NCBI GenBank assembly: GCA_002788515.1 | Contig: PFRJ01000037.1 | Span: forward strand, 1 to 23,854 | DNA: 23,854 bases | DNA from: Nitrosopumilales archaeon CG_4_9_14_0_2_um_filter_34_16 | GTDB taxonomy: Archaea > Thermoproteota > Nitrososphaeria > Nitrososphaerales > Nitrosopumilaceae | Direction of reading: 5' to 3' | Shown: positions 7,920 to 14,991 of the stretch, piece by piece | Position numbering within the stretch: position 1 is the first letter of the stretch | How the letters are laid out: each line of letters opens with the position of its first letter | Notes under the pieces: model-generated | What the model was told of the DNA's origin: nothing | Databases searched by the model: none | What the model saw: the letters and a program-made list of their open reading frames with translations, nothing else | Program-made: the position numbers and the translations under genes

Positions 7920-9171
7920 AAAATCCAAAATAACAGGCCAAGTTATTTGTCCTCCAAACAAGAGCTATACTCATAGAGCAATCTTTCTTGCATCACTTGC
8001 AGGCAACAACAGTACTGTAGAGAATGTATTATTTTCAGCAGATACCAAAGCGACAATTGAAGCATGTAAAAAATTTGGAGCGCATATTGAAATCAAAAAT
8101 TCATCAATAATTGTCAAAAATTCAATAAAAATAGGCACAAAAGTATCTGAAATCAATACTGAAAATTCAGGAACAACGATAAGAATCGCATCAGGTATTG
8201 CTAGTTTGTTTTCTGAAGAAATTATTTTAACAGGAGATGCTAGTCTTCAAAAAAGACCAATGCAGCCTCTCTTGGATGCATTATCGAGTATAGGAGCACA
8301 ATGCCAGTCAACAAATGGAAATCCACCTATCAGAATAAAAGGCAAGATCAGTGGAGGAGATGTAAAAATCCCAGGGAATTTTTCGAGTCAATTTATTTCA
8401 GCATTATTGATTTGTGCTCCAATGACAGAAAAAGGAATAAATCTAATCATAGAAGAAGAATTAGTATCAAAACCATATCTTGATGCAACTATTGCTACAA
8501 TGAGAAAATTTGGAGTGTCTGTTCAAACATTAATCCCATACAAAAGATATAACATATCACCACAAATCTATAAAGAAGCCACATTTACAGTTCCGATTGA
8601 TTTTTCAAGTCTTGCATTACTTTTATCAGCTGTTGTTCTTAATGGAGAAAAGGTTACAATAAAAGGCAATATTGGAAATTTACCACAAGGAGATGAAGTA
8701 TTCATAGATATTCTAGAGCAATTAGGAGTCAAGGTGAATATAGATGATGAAGGAATTGAAATTGAAACACCTGAAAAACTAAGTGGCGGTAAATTTGACT
8801 TAAGCAATTCACCAGATCTTCTTCCCCCTCTTGCAATATTAGCATTAAAATCATCAGAACCAATTGAGATAGTTAATGTCAAACATGCAAGACTCAAAGA
8901 GACAGACAGAATTGCAATAATTGCAAGAGAGCTTGTCAAAATAGGAATTAAAATTCAAGAAAAAGAAGATGGGTTAGTTCTAGAATCATCAGATAAAATA
9001 ATCGGGGCTGAATTAAATTCTGAAGAAGACCATAGATTATTCATGGCGTTTTGTATTGCTGGAATGTATGTGGGAAATTGTATTGTGACAGATCCTCAAT
9101 CAGTAAAAGTATCATATCCAAATTTTATTGAAGAAATGAAACGTCTTGGAGCAAGTATTCAAATTCAGTAA
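7903..9171 (+). CDS. aroA: 3-phosphoshikimate 1-carboxyvinyltransferase (EPSP synthase)
   Basis: This 422-residue protein has the family's landmarks: PPNKSYTHRA (Lys20, Ser21, Arg25) near the N-terminus, NSGTTIRI at 88-95, and GDASLQKRPMQPLLDAL at 111-127. SPDLLPPLAIL (Asp305) and LKETDRI (Glu333) form the catalytic acid/base region, and DHRLFMAF follows near the C-terminus. It joins phosphoenolpyruvate to shikimate 3-phosphate. The ATG sits 17 bp inside the preceding kinase gene. The stop codon at 9169-9171 overlaps a TATA-like element that may drive the candidate RNA immediately downstream. Confidence 0.95.
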   Translation: MKCKVEKSKITGQVICPPNKSYTHRAIFLASLAGNNSTVENVLFSADTKATIEACKKFGAHIEIKNSSIIVKNSIKIGTKVSEINTENSGTTIRIASGIASLFSEEIILTGDASLQKRPMQPLLDALSSIGAQCQSTNGNPPIRIKGKISGGDVKIPGNFSSQFISALLICAPMTEKGINLIIEEELVSKPYLDATIATMRKFGVSVQTLIPYKRYNISPQIYKEATFTVPIDFSSLALLLSAVVLNGEKVTIKGNIGNLPQGDEVFIDILEQLGVKVNIDDEGIEIETPEKLSGGKFDLSNSPDLLPPLAILALKSSEPIEIVNVKHARLKETDRIAIIARELVKIGIKIQEKEDGLVLESSDKIIGAELNSEEDHRLFMAFCIAGMYVGNCIVTDPQSVKVSYPNFIEEMKRLGASIQIQ

Positions 9172-9179
9172 ATATTTTT
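9169..9179 (+). promoter_or_regulatory. TATA-like element overlapping the aroA stop codon
   Basis: TAAATATTTTT includes the TAA stop of aroA. Its centre is about 25 nt upstream of ~9199, just before the G+C-rich foldable segment, as expected if that segment is a separate transcript. Confidence 0.35.
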
Positions 9180-9197
9180 CAAAAAAGTCAATTAAGG

Positions 9198-9290
9198 TAA
9201 AAGGCGCGATCCTGTATAGAGTGAAAAGCATTCTCCTCACCCACAACGCTTTTGCGTAGATAACATGTCTTTTTCACAGAACCGCGCAAA
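9198..9290 (+). ncRNA. Candidate structured non-coding RNA between aroA and aroC
   Basis: By hand count 9203-9287 is close to half G+C, in an otherwise extremely A+T-rich gap, and has no convincing reading frame. It can fold as a closed multibranch structure. The outer stem pairs GCGCG (9204-9208) with CGCGC (9283-9287), continuing through U-A and then CUGU (9212-9215) with ACAG (9276-9279). Hairpin one is AGAGUG (9218-9223) with CAUUCU (9229-9234) and a five-base loop. Hairpin two is ACGC (9246-9249) with GCGU (9254-9257) and a UUUU loop. A TATA-like element at 9169-9179 places a start near 9199 on the plus strand. It could instead be a structured aroA 3' UTR. I recognise no RNA family. Confidence 0.4.
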
Positions 9291-9360
9291 TCATTCGATA
9301 AAATTTGTATGATTTTGCATATATTATGTATGTAATCATGATATTTAAGAATATATTATA

Positions 9361-9378
9361 ATTATTTTATAAAATAAT
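9361..9378. repeat. Perfect 18-bp A+T palindrome
   Basis: ATTATTTTATAAAATAAT equals its own reverse complement. It lies about 120-135 bp upstream of aroC. It could be a protein-binding site or a chance product of A+T-only sequence. Confidence 0.7.
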
Positions 9379-9466
9379 GTATTTTTATATAATTTTTAAT
9401 GTTTAATAATGTCTCATTTCAAGATCCAAAATAAGAATAAAAAATACAACAAATTTCAGAATGAGG

Positions 9467-9474
9467 AATTATAA
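9467..9474 (+). promoter_or_regulatory. TATA-like element for aroC
   Basis: AATTATAA is centred about 25 nt upstream of the aroC ATG at 9496. It indicates a separate leaderless transcript for aroC and the genes after it. Confidence 0.6.
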
Positions 9475-9495
9475 GCATCATTCAACTTTGATAAT

Positions 9496-10593
9496 ATGTT
9501 GCCGGGAAGTTCTATTGGTCAGCGTCTTGTTTTAACTAGTTTTGGAGAAAGTCATGGAAAGTCAATCGGAGCAATAGTTGATGGATGTCCAGCTGGATTA
9601 GAAATTGATGAAAAAGACATCCAGAAAATGTTAGATCAGAGAAAACCGGGACAAAATCTAATTTCAACACAAAGAAAAGAAAAAGATGTTGTAGAAATTA
9701 TTTCAGGAGTGTTTAGAGGATACACCACAGGAGCACCAATCACAATGGTGATTTGGAACAGTGATCAAAAATCAAAAGATTATGAAGATTTGAAAACAAA
9801 ACTTAGGCCAGGACATTCAGATTATCCAGCAATGGTAAAATACAATCATTTTAACGATTATCGTGGTGGAGGGAGATTTTCAGGTAGATTAACTGCAACT
9901 CACGTGATGGGAGGAGCCATTGCAAGAAAATTACTCAAAGTAACATTAGGAGTTGAAACAAACTCATACACATCACAAATCGGAAAAATAAAGATGGATC
10001 ATGAGTTTGATGAGAAAATGATCAATTCAATATACAAAAATGAAGTGAGATGTCCAGAAAATAAAACTGCAGAAAAAATGAGAGCCAGTATTTTAGATGC
10101 AAGAAAAAAGGGAGATTCTCTTGGTGGCATAATCGAATCAATTACAACCAATGTTCCAGTAGGATTGGGAGAGCCAATTTTTAGCTCATTAGAATCAGAT
10201 TTGAGTAAAGCAATTTTTTCAATCCCATCAGTGAAAGGAATAGAATTTGGATCAGGATTCAAAGGATCAGAATTGCATGGTTCTGAAAATAATGATTTGT
10301 ATACTATTAAAAAAGGGAAGATCATAACAAAGACAAATAGATCAGGTGGTATTCTAGGAGGAATTTCAAACGGAATGCCAATAACAATGAGAATTGCATT
10401 CAAGCCAGCATCATCAATTGCTCAAAAACAGAGTACTGTAGACATTAAGACAAGAAAAGAAACAACATTACAAGTCAAGGGCAGACACGACCCATGTGTA
10501 GTGCCAAGAGCTCCACCAGTAGTAGATTCACTTGTAGCACTAACCATAGCAGATCATGCACTCCTAGCAGGAACAATCAAATCAACATTATAA
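9496..10593 (+). CDS. aroC: Chorismate synthase
   Basis: This 365-residue FMN-dependent enzyme eliminates phosphate from EPSP to give chorismate. All three family signatures are visible: FGESHG at 16-21, RPGHSD at 104-109 and RGGGRFSGR at 123-131. The C-terminal segment GRHDPCVVPRAPPVV is also present. The length is normal. It begins a second transcription unit after the aroA-aroC gap and runs into the chorismate mutase-aminotransferase gene with only 4 nt between them. Confidence 0.96.
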   Translation: MLPGSSIGQRLVLTSFGESHGKSIGAIVDGCPAGLEIDEKDIQKMLDQRKPGQNLISTQRKEKDVVEIISGVFRGYTTGAPITMVIWNSDQKSKDYEDLKTKLRPGHSDYPAMVKYNHFNDYRGGGRFSGRLTATHVMGGAIARKLLKVTLGVETNSYTSQIGKIKMDHEFDEKMINSIYKNEVRCPENKTAEKMRASILDARKKGDSLGGIIESITTNVPVGLGEPIFSSLESDLSKAIFSIPSVKGIEFGSGFKGSELHGSENNDLYTIKKGKIITKTNRSGGILGGISNGMPITMRIAFKPASSIAQKQSTVDIKTRKETTLQVKGRHDPCVVPRAPPVVDSLVALTIADHALLAGTIKSTL

Positions 10594-10597
10594 GAAA

Positions 10598-11968
10598 ATG
10601 CCAGAAATTAATGATCTTCGCAATAAAATGGATGACGTTACTCTAAAAATGATTCATCTGTTAAGAGATAGAACAAATATTGCAAAAGAAATTGGAGAAG
10701 TTAAAAAAAATATGGGAAAAGGAATAACAGATGAAGTAAGGGAAGAGAATCTACGAGAAAAAGTCATTGCGTTGTGCAAAGATATTGTATTAGATGAAAC
10801 CATAGCTACAAAATTTTTAAATTTTCTTTTAAATGAATCAGTCAAAGTACAGTCCAACAACAAACCATCACATCTTTCTATTTTCCTAAAGGCAAAAACA
10901 CTTGAAGAACAAGGTAAAAAAATAATCCATATGGAAGTGGGAGAATTAGATTTTCCACCACCCAATATTGTAAGAAACGCATTAGAAGAAGTATTTGATA
11001 AAGGATTTCTAAGATACGGACAAGCAAAAGGAATACCGATGTTTAGAGAGGCCATTGCAAACTACATGTCTAAAAAATTCAACGTAGATCTTACAAAAGA
11101 CAATATCATAGTTAGTCCAGGTGCCAGATTTTCGATTTATACTGCAATTTCCACACTTCTTGATCCTGGAGATGAAATGATTGTGATAGAGCCGGCATGG
11201 CCAGCATACAAAGATTGTGCATTTAATGCAGGAATCAAAGTAAGAGTAATCAATACAACATTGGAAGATAAATGGGAACCATCACTCGAACAAATCAAGA
11301 AAACAATTAATTCAAATACCAAAATGATAGTGTTGAATTATCCAAACAATCCAACTGGAAAAATCCTGAATGAGAAATTACAAGATGACATAATGCAATT
11401 AGCTCAAAAAAATAATCTTTATGTGCTAAGTGATGAGATTTATTCAGAATATGCAAAAACAAAATGGAAAAGTATTCTAAAATACAATTATGAAAAAAGC
11501 ATAGTCACACAATCATTTTCAAAATCTCATGCAATGACTGGTTTTAGGGTAGGATACGGAGTAGCAAATGTAAAAATTATCGAAAAAATGGCAAAATTAC
11601 AGGCATTATGCCTTACAAATGTATCAGAGCCAATCCAATACATAGCCATGAAAGCACTTGAGGCAGACACATCCAATAATACTAATACAGTACAAAATAG
11701 ACTAGATGTGTTGGTACAAAAAGCAAGGGAATTAGGATTAGACTTTATTGTTCCTGATGGGGCAATGTACATTTTTGCAAGAATTAACCAAGAAGGATTT
11801 GACGGAGTTCAATTTGCAAATAGCACACTTGAAAAAGGTTTAGCAGTAGCACCAGGAGAAGGATTTGGAGACTACAAGAACTTCATAAGACTTTCTGCAT
11901 GCCAAAATGAAAAATCGTTAATTGAGGGAATGAATATACTTGGCAACATTATGAGGGATAATCAATGA
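10598..11968 (+). CDS. Chorismate mutase (AroQ) - class I/II aminotransferase fusion
   Basis: The first ~85 of 456 residues form an AroQ-type chorismate mutase helix bundle: LRNKMDDVTLKMIHLLRDR, then IAKEIGEVKK and later EENLREKVI. From about residue 92 it is a fold-type I PLP aminotransferase: NYPNNPTG at 247-254, SDEIYSEY at 278-285, the Schiff-base Lys309 in SFSKSHAMTGFR, and FIRLSAC near the end. The mutase would turn chorismate into prephenate; the transaminase would then act on 4-hydroxyphenylpyruvate or a related keto acid. The dehydrogenase between those steps is encoded next, overlapping by 4 bp. Substrate specificity of the aminotransferase (aromatic, prephenate or aspartate) is inferred from context only. 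Confidence 0.9.
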   Translation: MPEINDLRNKMDDVTLKMIHLLRDRTNIAKEIGEVKKNMGKGITDEVREENLREKVIALCKDIVLDETIATKFLNFLLNESVKVQSNNKPSHLSIFLKAKTLEEQGKKIIHMEVGELDFPPPNIVRNALEEVFDKGFLRYGQAKGIPMFREAIANYMSKKFNVDLTKDNIIVSPGARFSIYTAISTLLDPGDEMIVIEPAWPAYKDCAFNAGIKVRVINTTLEDKWEPSLEQIKKTINSNTKMIVLNYPNNPTGKILNEKLQDDIMQLAQKNNLYVLSDEIYSEYAKTKWKSILKYNYEKSIVTQSFSKSHAMTGFRVGYGVANVKIIEKMAKLQALCLTNVSEPIQYIAMKALEADTSNNTNTVQNRLDVLVQKARELGLDFIVPDGAMYIFARINQEGFDGVQFANSTLEKGLAVAPGEGFGDYKNFIRLSACQNEKSLIEGMNILGNIMRDNQ

Positions 11969-12816
11969 AGAAAGTTACTGTGATTGGGGCAGGAGGTCAA
12001 ATGGGACAGTGGTTTGTAAAATATTTTGCAAGTGAAGGTTTTGAAGTAACAGGGTACGATACAGAAAACAAAAATTTAGGAAAAGACATCATCTTATCAG
12101 AATCACTTGTTGGAGGAATTTTAAATGCTGACTATGTTGTCTTGTGTACACCAACAAGAAGAACACCAGAAATCATAAGATTAATTGCAAAAGAGATGAA
12201 ACGTGGAACATATCTAATTGAAATTTCATCTGAGAAATCAAAAGTAGTTTCTGCATTATCAAAAATGCCAACAAAAATCAATCCAATTTGCATACACCCT
12301 ATGTTTGGTCCAGGTGTCAAAACAATCAAAGGTCAAAATATAATATCAGTTCCAATTAAAGATGCAAAGAAAGAATTAACTATTGCAAAAACATTGTTTG
12401 AAGGCGCAAACTTTGTTACAATTGATGCAGTAGAACATGATAAAAAAATTGCAGTGATTTTAGGGTTAACTCATTTAATGAATTTAGTTTTTGCAAATAT
12501 CATTTCAAAAGATGAGAAAATGAATTTAACAGAAAAAATGACAGGTACAACATTTAGAGTTCAAAAAATATTGGCAGAAAGCATAATGACAGAATCTCCA
12601 GAATTGATTGAAACAATTATTGCAAATCCAGAAATTAGAAGAGTGGCAGAAGAGCTTTGGAAGGACATAGGTAGATTGCTCACCTCTGTTCAAGAGTCAA
12701 AAACAGAAGAAGTGATAGAATACATCAAAGAATGCCAAGAAAGACTTGCCAAACATACAGACATTAATGAATCTTATAAAAAATTAACAAAAATGGTAAA
12801 AACAATTGAAAAATAA
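11965..12816 (+). CDS. tyrA: Prephenate dehydrogenase
   Basis: This 283-residue TyrA-family protein has the Rossmann motif VIGAGGQMGQW at 6-16. An Asp after the second strand (GYDTE, Asp32) usually favours NAD over NADP. CIHPMFGPG holds the conserved His111, and LGLTHLMNLVFAN is the start of the helical dimerisation domain. It oxidatively decarboxylates prephenate to 4-hydroxyphenylpyruvate. It lacks a fused mutase domain, which here sits on the preceding aminotransferase gene. The ATGA overlap with that gene points to coupled translation. Confidence 0.92.
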   Translation: MKKVTVIGAGGQMGQWFVKYFASEGFEVTGYDTENKNLGKDIILSESLVGGILNADYVVLCTPTRRTPEIIRLIAKEMKRGTYLIEISSEKSKVVSALSKMPTKINPICIHPMFGPGVKTIKGQNIISVPIKDAKKELTIAKTLFEGANFVTIDAVEHDKKIAVILGLTHLMNLVFANIISKDEKMNLTEKMTGTTFRVQKILAESIMTESPELIETIIANPEIRRVAEELWKDIGRLLTSVQESKTEEVIEYIKECQERLAKHTDINESYKKLTKMVKTIEK

Positions 12817-12821
12817 CGGAC

Positions 12822-13226
12822 ATGCGTGCAACAAAGATTGTCACATCTTTCATTAAAGATAACGACAAATTATTGATTCTAAAAAGAAGTGACAAAGTAA
12901 AATCAATGAAAGGCTTATGGGCAGGAATTAGTGGAATTATTGAAAACAATGAAGAGCCTTTAGAAAGAGCAAAAATTGAAATTTTTGAAGAGACCGGAAT
13001 TACAAATGAGAAAATAACATTAATCAAATCAATTGGAGAGATGAGAATAAATTCACCTCAATATAAAAATCACGAATGGGAAATATTTCCATTTTTATTT
13101 AAAGCAACAAAACCAACAATCAAACTTAATTGGGAAAATTCAGAGTTTAGATGGATAAACATAGAAGAATTACAAAACTATGAAACAGTGCCCAGTCTTC
13201 AAAAGGTATTACTCAATTTGTTGTAA
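12822..13226 (+). CDS. Nudix hydrolase with altered Nudix box
   Basis: This 134-residue protein is a compact Nudix domain. The box spans residues 38-60 (G38, E44, E53, E56, E57, G59, I60), but the usually invariant Arg before Glu53 is Ile52. The metal-binding EE pair is kept. A pyrophosphohydrolase role is likely; the substrate (dNTP, sugar nucleotide or cofactor) is unknown. It lies 5 nt after tyrA, so it probably shares the transcript without an obvious pathway link. Its 3' end overlaps the convergent thiC by 18 bp. Confidence 0.85.
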   Translation: MRATKIVTSFIKDNDKLLILKRSDKVKSMKGLWAGISGIIENNEEPLERAKIEIFEETGITNEKITLIKSIGEMRINSPQYKNHEWEIFPFLFKATKPTIKLNWENSEFRWINIEELQNYETVPSLQKVLLNLL

Positions 13227-14537
13227 ATTTTTGTTTTCTTTTTCATATTTTTTCTGTTGAGGCAACATCATGTATACACAAGCACCGCCACACATAGTAC
13301 ATGGTACATTATTACCAGGATGTTGTCCTGTACGACTATGAATTTTTGCAGCTTCCTCAGGATCAATAGATAATGCGAGTTGTTTTTCCCAATCCAAAGT
13401 TCGTCTTGCCTCAGTCATTTCCATATCCCATTTAATCACCTTATCACGAATTTTCACTAGATCACCTGCATGTGCGGCAATTCTATATGCAATTAACCCA
13501 GCTTTCACTTCTTCTGCATTAGGTAATGCAAGATGTTCAGAAGGAGTAAGATAACATAAAAGATCCACACCTTCACTTGCAGAAACTGCAGCTCCAATTG
13601 CACTTGCAATATGATCATGGCCAGATGCAACATCAGTAACCAACGGACCTAGAACATAGTATGGAACATCACCAATTAGAGATTTAGCCAATCTTACATT
13701 AGCAGCAACTTCGTTTAATGGAACATGGCCAGGACCTTCAACCATTACTTGAATGTCATGTTCATGGGCACGTTTTGTTAATCTAGAAATGTTAATCATT
13801 TCTTGAACTTGTAATTCATCGTGAGAATCTAAAATTGAGCCTGGTCGTAATGCATCTCCAAGACTAAATGTTACGTCATATTTTTTGGCAATTTCCATCA
13901 TGTAATCATAATGAGTGATGTATGGATTTTCTTTATCATGTTTTAACATCCATGCAGCAGTGATTGTTCCACCCTTACTTACAACTCCACCATATCTTTG
14001 AACTTTGAGAATTCTTTTTGCAATATCTTTGGTAATACCGCAGTGAATTGTGGTATAATCGACACCATCTTTTGCATTATTTTCAAACGCAGTGAGATAA
14101 TCATCTTCAGTTAAATTCAAAGGATTTTTGTGAAATTCTACACCATAATTATAAGCCTCATAAATTGGAACAGTTCCAAAAGTAATTGGTGCAACATCCA
14201 TGAGAGTTCGTCGTATTGTTTTAACATCTCCACCATCACTAAGGTCCATTATAGTATCTGCATGATATTTTATTGCAACTTTGGCTTTTTCAATTTCTTC
14301 TTCAATGTTTACATTTAATGTAGAAGTTCCAATGTTGACATTAACTTTAGTTTTCAAACCCTTGCCAATTCCAACGTTGTGAATTTTTTGCGGTCTTGCA
14401 TTATTACTCGGAATAATTATTGAACCCTTTGCAATTTTAGGAATTAACCATTCAAGAGAAACATCTTCATCTTTTGCAACTTGTTTCATTTCATCAGTTA
14501 TCACTCCGCGTCGAGCGGAAGTCATTTGAGTTGCCAT
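13209..14537 (-). CDS. thiC: Phosphomethylpyrimidine synthase
   Basis: This radical SAM enzyme converts aminoimidazole ribotide to HMP phosphate, the pyrimidine half of thiamine. Recognisable segments are GLKTKVNVNIGTS, DLSDGG, SLGDALRPGSI, VMVEGPGHVP and VLGPLVTDVASGHDHIASAIG. The C-terminal cluster motif is CTMCGGAC, a CX2CX3C spacing instead of the CX2CX4C of bacterial ThiC. I place the start at ATG 14537 (442 aa) because a TATA element lies 27 nt upstream. The frame extends further to a TTG at 14570, but that lies upstream of the TATA element. That spacing leaves no room for a TPP riboswitch leader. Confidence 0.95.
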   Translation of the reverse strand: MATQMTSARRGVITDEMKQVAKDEDVSLEWLIPKIAKGSIIIPSNNARPQKIHNVGIGKGLKTKVNVNIGTSTLNVNIEEEIEKAKVAIKYHADTIMDLSDGGDVKTIRRTLMDVAPITFGTVPIYEAYNYGVEFHKNPLNLTEDDYLTAFENNAKDGVDYTTIHCGITKDIAKRILKVQRYGGVVSKGGTITAAWMLKHDKENPYITHYDYMMEIAKKYDVTFSLGDALRPGSILDSHDELQVQEMINISRLTKRAHEHDIQVMVEGPGHVPLNEVAANVRLAKSLIGDVPYYVLGPLVTDVASGHDHIASAIGAAVSASEGVDLLCYLTPSEHLALPNAEEVKAGLIAYRIAAHAGDLVKIRDKVIKWDMEMTEARRTLDWEKQLALSIDPEEAAKIHSRTGQHPGNNVPCTMCGGACVYMMLPQQKKYEKENKNLQQIE

Positions 14538-14560
14538 AACGTATTCTAAGTTGTTACCTG

Positions 14561-14567
14561 ATTTAAA
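14561..14567 (-). promoter_or_regulatory. TATA-like element for thiC
   Basis: On the minus strand this reads TTTAAAT, about 27 nt upstream of the ATG at 14537. It implies a leaderless thiC mRNA. Confidence 0.5.
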
Positions 14568-14640
14568 CAATCGTGAAAATCATAAAAAAAATTGATCGCA
14601 TAAAAAATCTTTGACACTATATTAAGAAAAATGATCGATC

Positions 14641-14648
14641 TTTTATGG
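14641..14648 (+). promoter_or_regulatory. TATA-like element for the 32-aa zinc-ribbon gene
   Basis: TTTTATGG is centred about 25 nt upstream of the ATG at 14670. It supports that very short gene as a leaderless transcript. Confidence 0.45.
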
Positions 14649-14669
14649 TAGAAAGCACCAATAGATCAC

Positions 14670-14768
14670 ATGAGAACAAGTAGAGAATGCAGACATTGTG
14701 GAAGAGAGTTTTATAGCATGAAAGAGGAATTCTGTTCTTTTGATTGTGTAACTCAAACATCAGCATAA
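14670..14768 (+). CDS. Tiny zinc-ribbon-like protein (32 aa)
   Basis: The protein has CRHCGREFYS at 7-16 and FCSFDC at 21-26, a compact CX2C...CX3C arrangement expected to bind one zinc ion. It has little beyond the zinc knuckle, so it may be a binding module rather than an enzyme. A TATA-like element at the leaderless distance upstream and the four well-spaced cysteines argue that it is real despite its size. It stands between thiC and thiDN and its stop codon directly abuts the stop of a convergent 58-codon frame. Function unknown. Confidence 0.65.
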   Translation: MRTSRECRHCGREFYSMKEEFCSFDCVTQTSA

Positions 14769-14945
14769 CTACGTCGGTTTTAATTCATTTTCTAAAATAG
14801 TCTTTTCGGACTTTATTTTAGAAATTCTATCTAAAATAGGCATGATAATACACTCAGAATCAAGAAAATTTGCAAAGTTTTGTTGTATTTCATAAAGACG
14901 TCGAGATAATTCAATTTTAGCATAAACTATGAAACATAATTTCAT
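14769..14945 (-). CDS. Possible small hypothetical protein (58 aa)
   Basis: An ATG frame at 14945 runs 58 codons to a TAG at 14769, exactly adjacent to the stop of the 32-aa gene on the other strand. The product starts MKLCFIVYAK and ends in a charged, probably helical tail rich in Lys, Glu and Ile. I do not recognise it. Support is moderate: a TTAAATT element lies about 28 nt upstream and the frame fills the gap exactly. Against it, the frame contains a strong inverted repeat (14790-14823) and its start lies within another (14924-14950), so the DNA may instead be regulatory or encode an RNA. Confidence 0.42.
   Translation of the reverse strand: MKLCFIVYAKIELSRRLYEIQQNFANFLDSECIIMPILDRISKIKSEKTILENELKPT
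14790..14823. repeat. Inverted repeat able to form a hairpin
   Basis: TTCTAAAATAGTC (14790-14802) pairs with GAC (14809-14811) and TATTTTAGAA (14814-14823): ten plus three base pairs with a 2-nt bulge and a TTTTCG loop. It lies inside the 58-codon frame near the convergent gene ends, so a terminator or processing site for either strand is possible. Confidence 0.6.
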
Positions 14946-14950
14946 AGTTT
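14924..14950. repeat. Perfect 11-bp inverted repeat over a start codon
   Basis: AAACTATGAAA (14924-14934) and TTTCATAGTTT (14940-14950) are exact reverse complements around CATAA. The right arm includes the start codon (14943-14945) of the 58-codon frame. It has the form of a dimeric regulator operator or an RNA hairpin hiding the start. Confidence 0.7.
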
Positions 14951-14991
14951 TTGATTTTTAGATGTTACAGAATTTAACCTGGAGATAATCA

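Larger units (their letters stand above)
9291..9495. other. Extremely A+T-rich intergenic stretch before aroC
   Basis: This stretch holds almost only A and T between about 9298 and 9410, including a perfect 18-bp palindrome at 9361-9378. It contains no gene I can support. The last 30 bases hold the aroC promoter. Confidence 0.7.

Noticed and set aside
9258..9288. Resemblance of AGATAACATG...ACAGAACC to the 3' core of RNase P RNA
   Set aside because: The conserved 5' core (GAGGAAAGUCC-like) is absent and the whole segment is under 100 nt, so an RNase P RNA is not supported.
9409..9474. A 21-codon ATG frame upstream of aroC
   Set aside because: It lies in A+T-rich DNA, encodes a low-complexity Lys/Asn-rich peptide and its stop overlaps the aroC TATA element.
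9999..10403. Long antisense frames within aro genes, such as this one inside aroC
   Set aside because: They are shadows of A+T-rich coding sequence on the opposite strand, with hydrophobic low-complexity products and no independent start signals.
14538..14640. Possible TPP riboswitch upstream of thiC
   Set aside because: The TATA element is only about 27 nt from the chosen ATG, leaving no leader, and no TPP-type conserved segments are visible.
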